Source: Acetobacteraceae bacterium
GTDB taxonomy: Bacteria; Pseudomonadota; Alphaproteobacteria; Acetobacterales; Acetobacteraceae
Length of the DNA stretch: 11,509 nucleotides
Reading direction: 5' to 3'
NCBI GenBank assembly: GCA_003133265.1
Contig: PKWQ01000090.1
Location: 1-11,509, forward strand
The translations under genes and the position numbers were made by a program. How positions within the stretch are numbered: position 1 is the first letter of the stretch; every line of letters begins with the position of its first letter. This document shows, piece after piece, positions 7,669 through 11,509 of the stretch. Below the pieces are notes generated by a model. That model made no database searches and was not told where the DNA came from. It saw only the letters and a program-made list of their open reading frames with translations.

Positions 7669-7812
7669 TCAAATGCCGGAATGGCGCTTCCTGATACGTG
7701 GTCGTGCATCATGAGGGAATTGGACCATAAGCCCGCACACCAGGGCAATGTGGGGACTGACCTGCGTGGCAGCCGCACCGTTGGTGCCCACAGCCAAGAA
7801 AGATAGGGACAT
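7669..7812 (-). CDS. Small ORF of 47 residues behind a strong ribosome-binding site
   Basis: The ORF begins with ATG at 7812, preceded by AAGGAGG (7823-7817 on the coding strand) with a 4-nt spacer. This Shine-Dalgarno overlaps the TAA stop of the upstream glycosyltransferase-like gene, a coupled arrangement. The product would start MSLSFLAVGTNGAAATQVSP, have a mildly hydrophobic middle (HIALVCGLMV) and a basic tail (RPRIRKRH). I do not recognise it. It could be a genuine small protein, or the surviving start of a longer gene broken by a later frameshift. The spacing of the ribosome-binding site is slightly short. Confidence 0.3.
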   Translation of the reverse strand: MSLSFLAVGTNGAAATQVSPHIALVCGLMVQFPHDARPRIRKRHSGI

Positions 7813-7821
7813 GGCGCCTCC

Positions 7822-9735
7822 TTACTCCTTCAGTGACTCCAGGAATGCCTCTATCTGTGGCCAGAGTGCCTCGATCGAAACATCAAAATTCGCGTAGGAC
7901 GGGTGCAGAGTTCCTCCGGGAACTACCAGCGGTCGCTGGTCCACCTGGTCCGACACGCATGTCGGGTTCGCGAAGAGAAGCTGGGTTGGGTCCTCCATGT
8001 ATTGGGGGTCGTCATAAATGTGCAAATCGTACCGGTGCAGTAAATTCCAGGCGCTTGACACCACGAAGCCCGGTATATTCGCCACCCATCGATATTTCGC
8101 CAGGCCAGCGCCCCAGATCGCAAAAAATATCTTGCTGTGGCTGGACCAAACTAAGCTGCTGTAGATCGATGCACCGACCGTGGAAACGATGCGCGCCCTG
8201 GTGCCCGCGAAATGCGCCTCTAGCTGACTGACGGTCTGCCGCTCCACATCTAGCGGTCGGCTCGCCGCAGCGTGCTCCCAATGACTTCCGAGCATGGCAT
8301 CAGGTTTGGCTTCGAACCGCCTGTTATGTCCATCAATGACGAACACCGCCGGCCCGATCCGCGCAACCATCCGTTCGATTAGGGCAATCAGAAAGCGCGG
8401 AAGATCGACCAGCGTTCGGTTCTCCACTCGCAACCCGATTAGAACGATTGGCAGCCCGCTGGCCGAAATCGCTTCCGCCGCGGCACGCGCTTCACGCCCC
8501 GCCGAGCTGGCATTCGCAAGAGCCAGAATGCGCGAACGCAAACTGGCTGGGACGCGTTCGTCGGTTATCCGCGTGACACAAAGATGTCGCGCGTAGGCTT
8601 CCGGGACGATAGTCCAAACACCGCCATTGAACCGCAACACACGTCCGGCAAGTTCGGGAAACAGGACGTCGAGCGGACCATAGATCTCAGTGCCTTCGGC
8701 CGCGTTCGGCACCAGGAAAAGCGGCCGGCGATCAGGCGGTACGGCTCGCACCACGTCCTCAATCGGGCTCAGTTCGTTCCAGAGTTGATGCCCGAGATGC
8801 GTGTGCGGCTGCCCTCGTAACACCGACGCAAAAGTGAAGTTTTCCGACCCAAAATAGCGCTCTAGCACCAAGGCATGGTCCCAGAGATGGTGTTCTAACG
8901 CGGGCACAAGCCGACCGAAATGCGCTTCGAGAAGGTCCGCGTCGCGATGCACAGCCACCACAATGATACCAACCTGCGGCAAGAACACCGCGATCGTCCT
9001 ATTGTGATGCTCAGTAGCCACGACCACCACGACGAGCCCTGCGCGTTCGTCGAGCATCCGGTAGGCAAAGCGAAAATCATCAAGGAACAGCCCACCGAGC
9101 AGCCGCATCGGTGCACCATCAATCGGTGAAGGCCAGGTCAATGTTCCCGTGATACAGGCATCGATGAACCTGTCCTTAATCGGCGCTTGAACGATAGCTT
9201 TCAGAAAGGCCTGCTGCAGCACCGCCTCGCCGCCCGCCCATTCGCAGCGCAGCGTCGGTTCCGCATGGGTAGAGATGTTAACAACCACTGCGTCCGATGC
9301 ACCCGGCTCTTCCCCTGCCGCCAGCACCTGCGCGCGCGTCGATTCATTGATTTGGAAAAACCCCCGCGTCGCCTGCTGCAAGGCGGGCACAGGCGCCAGC
9401 ATGAGTTGAGTCCAGATGTCAGCCCGCAAGGTGCGCGCGGCAGCCCTTAGTATTTCATCGTACGGCGGTTGCAGATCTCTTACCGAATCGGACAACCGCG
9501 CGAACCGCTTATCAAGAAACCAAGTAGCGTGGTGGCCCGTCTCGTGGCGCAATTCCAACAAATACAGGCCAGAAAGCCCGGAATAGAGGAATAGCGGGGC
9601 CCAACCGGGAAGAAATGAGCGCACGTCCGTCCCACCAGACTGGATGTAGTGACGCGTGCCATCCGCGCCGGACACATAGAACCCTTCCGGAGCAAAAAGG
9701 ACTTCGCTTAAAATTTCAGCGCAAATATCATTCAT
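7822..9735 (-). CDS. GT61-like putative glycosyltransferase with unknown N-terminal region
   Basis: Intact 637-residue paralogue of the split gene downstream. The N-terminal half (1-295) has no recognised catalytic motif; conserved parts are GWAPLFLYSG (44-53), LLELRHETG (59-67) and ATWFLD (70-75). The C-terminal half has HLGHQLWNEL (313-322), EGTEIYGPLDVLFPEL (347-362), VLIGLRVENRTL (431-442), VFVIDGHN (464-471) and WGAGLAKYRWVAN (541-553). The GAGL block followed by a strand fits the GT61/GT-B nucleotide-sugar site, and HxGHxLWNEL could be the acceptor-side motif, but the similarity is distant. I prefer the ATG at 9735 over an in-frame TTG at 9771 because the paralogue's N-terminus aligns from there; the ribosome-binding site at either is weak. 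No signal peptide or membrane helix is seen. It lies 53 nt downstream of the sulfotransferase-like gene, so probably in the same transcript. A glycan-assembly role is inferred from context. Confidence 0.8.
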   Translation of the reverse strand: MNDICAEILSEVLFAPEGFYVSGADGTRHYIQSGGTDVRSFLPGWAPLFLYSGLSGLYLLELRHETGHHATWFLDKRFARLSDSVRDLQPPYDEILRAAARTLRADIWTQLMLAPVPALQQATRGFFQINESTRAQVLAAGEEPGASDAVVVNISTHAEPTLRCEWAGGEAVLQQAFLKAIVQAPIKDRFIDACITGTLTWPSPIDGAPMRLLGGLFLDDFRFAYRMLDERAGLVVVVVATEHHNRTIAVFLPQVGIIVVAVHRDADLLEAHFGRLVPALEHHLWDHALVLERYFGSENFTFASVLRGQPHTHLGHQLWNELSPIEDVVRAVPPDRRPLFLVPNAAEGTEIYGPLDVLFPELAGRVLRFNGGVWTIVPEAYARHLCVTRITDERVPASLRSRILALANASSAGREARAAAEAISASGLPIVLIGLRVENRTLVDLPRFLIALIERMVARIGPAVFVIDGHNRRFEAKPDAMLGSHWEHAAASRPLDVERQTVSQLEAHFAGTRARIVSTVGASIYSSLVWSSHSKIFFAIWGAGLAKYRWVANIPGFVVSSAWNLLHRYDLHIYDDPQYMEDPTQLLFANPTCVSDQVDQRPLVVPGGTLHPSYANFDVSIEALWPQIEAFLESLKE

Positions 9736-9788
9736 GGAGCCCCGCTCACCAAATCGGCATATGAGAATCAATACCTAGCTCACCAGAT

Positions 9789-10760
9789 CTACCGCTTCCG
9801 TAACTCTTCAACGGATTGGCCACTATTCAGAAGAGCCACCGCATACCCAGCAGAACGTATCGAAATAATAGAAGAAGGACTGATGTTGAACTCAGTCAAA
9901 TCGACGTTAAACGCATGAAATCCGAGGTGTATTCCCTCATTCCTCAAGTCCTCTCTGTATTCTTTAGCGGGAAACATTCCGATTTTTTCACCATTCGCGA
10001 ACACTTCTATTTCAACGAAATTGGTTGAATTATGGTAACAGCACCAGCCTCTTAGGATATTTCCACTGATGCTATCAAGCGCACCCCGGAATACCAATTG
10101 CGCGGTCCAAATATAGTTGGGGTGGTCGGGGATAATCGCCGCCACGGCCGCCGCCTTCTGTTCGTCGCTCGGCGTCAGGCCGCAAAAGGCGCTTATCGCC
10201 TCGATCACAAGTTCCGGGTTATGCAGCGCTTTCTCGTAACTGATCAGCAATGCCGGTGCGGTCAGCGCACAGACATACGACGTAAATTTCATCACTTCCA
10301 CGCCAGCCTCTCGGATCGACTCCACGCCGGCCTCTCGGATCGCCCCGGCAGCATCCAGGTACTCCGACAACTCGATACGCCGCGCAACCGCCAGCGTGTC
10401 CCGAAACACCACGACGTAACGTGGATTGCGGAACCGCCGCGCGTCCGCCGCAGGCAGAAAATTGTGAAGGTTGGGTACCTTGAAGCCCCATTTTTGAAAT
10501 CGCTGATTTCGATCCGCTATGATGCCTTCGAGCCTGTCCATATCAGAACTCTGCAGAGCACCAAGAATCTCTGTGTCCTCGACCACCACCGGATCGCGTA
10601 CATCCCCCAAGAACAGACCCAGCCGGTCCAACACCTGGGCCAGCATGGACGTCCCTCCACGGGCAACACCGGTCACGATGATGGTGCATTCACGCGCGCT
10701 TGCAGTCTCGCCATCCTGATCGTTGAGAACGATCAGGCCGCGGTTCACGGGGTCCATCAT
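9789..10760 (-). CDS. Sulfotransferase-like protein with C-terminal accessory module
   Basis: Probable PAPS-dependent sulfotransferase (P-loop-like fold), cytosolic. From the ATG at 10760 (323 residues), TIIVTGVARGGTSMLAQVL (26-44) is the 5'-phosphosulfate-binding loop, RYVVVFRDTLAVARR (114-128) the 3'-phosphate-binding strand and helix, and LLISYEKALHNPELVIEAI (171-189) the usual YE-x-L...P helix. Residues 140-156 contain two 8-residue repeats of IREAGVE plus one residue (a 24-nt tandem duplication). Residues 226-312 form a separate module (ILRGWCCYH, FANGEKIG, YREDL, HLGFHAF) that matches the modules of the glycosyltransferase at 2-2491. An in-frame GTG at 10850 would add 30 residues rich in Gly, Arg and Ser with no family match, so I favour 10760, though its ribosome-binding site is weak. 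It is the first gene of the apparent transcript reading into the two GT61-like paralogues. Its acceptor, probably a sugar of the glycan, is unknown. Confidence 0.82.
   Translation of the reverse strand: MMDPVNRGLIVLNDQDGETASARECTIIVTGVARGGTSMLAQVLDRLGLFLGDVRDPVVVEDTEILGALQSSDMDRLEGIIADRNQRFQKWGFKVPNLHNFLPAADARRFRNPRYVVVFRDTLAVARRIELSEYLDAAGAIREAGVESIREAGVEVMKFTSYVCALTAPALLISYEKALHNPELVIEAISAFCGLTPSDEQKAAAVAAIIPDHPNYIWTAQLVFRGALDSISGNILRGWCCYHNSTNFVEIEVFANGEKIGMFPAKEYREDLRNEGIHLGFHAFNVDLTEFNISPSSIISIRSAGYAVALLNSGQSVEELRKR
10297..10344 (-). repeat. 24-nt tandem duplication inside the sulfotransferase gene
   Basis: Two adjacent 24-nt units (10297-10320 and 10321-10344) differ at two positions and encode IREAGVES and IREAGVEV-like octapeptides in frame. 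The high identity suggests a recent duplication. It lies between the 3'-phosphate-binding helix and the YEKAL helix. Confidence 0.75.
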
Positions 10761-10933
10761 TCTCGGCTCATTTCGAGAATGGCTGTTTGCGAGGTCGCCC
10801 CCCTCCCCGCGCCGGCCGGTTTCTGCATAACGTCCATAAGGCTGCCCCACTATGCTAGCCCGCCGGCTATACGGTTGCGCGAATGTCTCGCCCCCTGCTT
10901 GATGCGGAGCGCGTAACTGCTCACCTGGGGATG

Positions 10934-10962
10934 AGGTAACCCCACCGAGTCCGGCGTGTCAA
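10934..10962 (-). promoter_or_regulatory. Candidate promoter upstream of the sulfotransferase gene
   Basis: On the - strand a perfect -35 TTGACA (10962-10957) is followed after 17 nt by TTACCT (10939-10934), a poor -10 match; shifting by one base gives TACCTC. It would lie about 80 nt upstream of the GTG at 10850 or 170 nt upstream of the ATG at 10760. The good -35 and correct spacing make it the best candidate in this gap. Confidence 0.35.
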
Positions 10963-11022
10963 ACCGATCGCAGGTCCCTGTCGGTTCCTGATTTGCCATC
11001 CGGACTTACCCAACGCTTCCAC

Positions 11023-11040
11023 CGCCGCGATAGCGCGGCG
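11023..11040 (-). terminator. GC-rich hairpin after the PEP mutase family gene
   Basis: CGCCGCG and CGCGGCG form a perfect 7-bp stem with a 4-nt loop, 8-25 nt past the stop codon of the right-edge gene. No U run follows on the - strand, so it may be a 3'-end stabilising hairpin or a weak terminator. Confidence 0.4.
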
Positions 11041-11047
11041 CGCCATT

Positions 11048-11509
11048 TCAGCCCGGCACGATGAAGCGCTTCGCCTGGGCATCATAATCCGGATAGCCCA
11101 AAGTCGTGCGCAGTTCCGCCGGCGGCAGCGCGCTCGCAGCCGCCGCCTCACCGGCAAGCAATGCCGCCAGCCCGGCCTTCATCCCCGCGACGGCCGGCGA
11201 GAGCAACCCGGTCGGATAGGTGCCGATCTTGAAGCCAAGCGCGGACGCCTGGCTGCGCGACGGCGTCGCCCGCGCCGCCCCGGGGGAAAGCACGGCGAAC
11301 GAAGGCCTCCTGGCAGCGGCGGCGACGGCGCGGCGGATTTCCTCGTCATCGGCGGGAGAGTCCAGAAACAGGATGTCGGCGCCCTCTTGCACATACATCT
11401 CGATCCGGGCCACTGCCTCATCAATGCCTTGGGTTGGCCGGCAATCGGTGCGCGCCAGGATCAGGATGCCAGACTCCTTCGCTGCTTCCACCGCCGCGCG
11501 GATTTTCAT
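11048..11509 (-). CDS. Isocitrate lyase/PEP mutase family protein (5' end outside window)
   Basis: C-terminal 153 residues or so of a cytosolic TIM-barrel C-C or C-P lyase of the isocitrate lyase/phosphoenolpyruvate mutase superfamily. KIRAAVEAA, ILILARTDCR (15-24), GIDEAVARIEMYVQEGADILFLD (split: GIDEAVARIEMYV, then EGADILFLD ending near 51) and a closing TLGYPDY...AKRF are typical. The gene runs to the window edge, and family members are about 270-300 residues, so the ATG at the last base is almost certainly internal. The catalytic Cys-containing loop and the N-terminal metal site lie outside, so 2-methylisocitrate lyase, oxaloacetate decarboxylase, PEP mutase and carboxyphosphonoenolpyruvate mutase-like enzymes cannot be told apart. 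It is separated from the polysaccharide genes by about 200-290 nt with a hairpin and a candidate promoter, so it probably marks the border of the glycan island. Confidence 0.88.
   Translation of the reverse strand: MKIRAAVEAAKESGILILARTDCRPTQGIDEAVARIEMYVQEGADILFLDSPADDEEIRRAVAAAARRPSFAVLSPGAARATPSRSQASALGFKIGTYPTGLLSPAVAGMKAGLAALLAGEAAAASALPPAELRTTLGYPDYDAQAKRFIVPG

Larger units (their letters stand above)
7413..7821. other. 409-nt gap between tandem paralogues, no recognised gene
   Basis: No protein family is recognisable here. It holds a 47-codon ORF with a strong ribosome-binding site at its upstream end (listed separately) and an inverted repeat around a T7 run. A longer overlapping - strand frame (7422-7778, GTG start) has codon use that could be coding, but it matches nothing I know. 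The simplest reading is a decayed gene or a leftover of the duplication that made the two paralogues. Confidence 0.55.

Noticed and set aside
7044..7694. 216-codon open frame on the + strand
   Set aside because: It is antisense to the N-terminal fragment of the split gene and runs into the gap. It shows no motif, and the opposite strand aligns with the paralogue.
10098..10916. 272-codon open frame on the + strand
   Set aside because: It lies antisense to the sulfotransferase gene, whose frame shows clear family motifs. The product is low in recognisable structure and rich in Arg/His, as expected for a shadow frame in GC-rich DNA.
1..11509. Mobile elements, CRISPR arrays, tRNA or rRNA genes
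   Set aside because: No transposase or integrase frame, no regularly spaced repeats and no tRNA- or rRNA-like sequence were seen on either strand.

Overview
The window looks like a surface-polysaccharide (O-antigen, capsule or exopolysaccharide) region of a high-GC alphaproteobacterium. Acetobacteraceae or a close relative is my best guess. That rests on the GC-rich coding sequence and on an accessory module, with a G-x-I-x-G-W ... nG ... R-x-D-L ... G-x-G-F pattern, attached to glycan-modifying enzymes. This is an inference from family resemblance; no rRNA or tRNA is present to place the organism.

Layout. The left end (2-2491, + strand) holds the 3' part of a large glycosyltransferase with two GT2 catalytic domains behind two copies of the accessory module. 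It converges on a compact three-gene operon on the - strand (5260 down to 2573): an FAD-dependent oxidoreductase, a short-chain NAD(P)-dependent epimerase/dehydratase-like protein and a TIM-barrel sugar-phosphate isomerase/epimerase-like protein, with gaps of only 2-4 nt. A 287-nt AT-richer spacer (5261-5547) lies upstream of this operon. It carries a 14-nt direct repeat, a 7-bp perfect hairpin and a weak candidate promoter.

The middle (5548-9735, - strand) is occupied by two tandem paralogues of a large, poorly known protein of about 620-640 residues. Its C-terminal half resembles a GT61-like GT-B glycosyltransferase. The upstream copy (7822-9735) is intact. The downstream copy is split into two overlapping reading frames (6876-7412 and 5548-6909) by a frame change at a run of nine C on the coding strand (6979-6987). 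The two copies are separated by 409 nt in which I recognise no protein, apart from a 47-codon ORF behind a strong ribosome-binding site.

Upstream of these, at 9789-10760 or 10850, is a sulfotransferase-like protein. Its C-terminus carries the same accessory module as the glycosyltransferase at the left end, encoded by DNA of very different composition (about 41% GC against 64% in its catalytic part). The right edge (11048-11509, - strand) holds the 3' part of an isocitrate lyase/PEP mutase family gene, probably unrelated core metabolism bordering the polysaccharide island.

Reading of the whole: glycosyltransferases build a glycan, the three-gene operon plausibly makes or modifies an unusual sugar precursor, and the sulfotransferase-like protein plausibly decorates the product. 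The chemistry of each step is inferred from families, not shown. The most notable items are the homopolymer-split paralogue, the uncharacterised two-part glycosyltransferase-like family, and the mobile accessory domain shared by a glycosyltransferase and a sulfotransferase.
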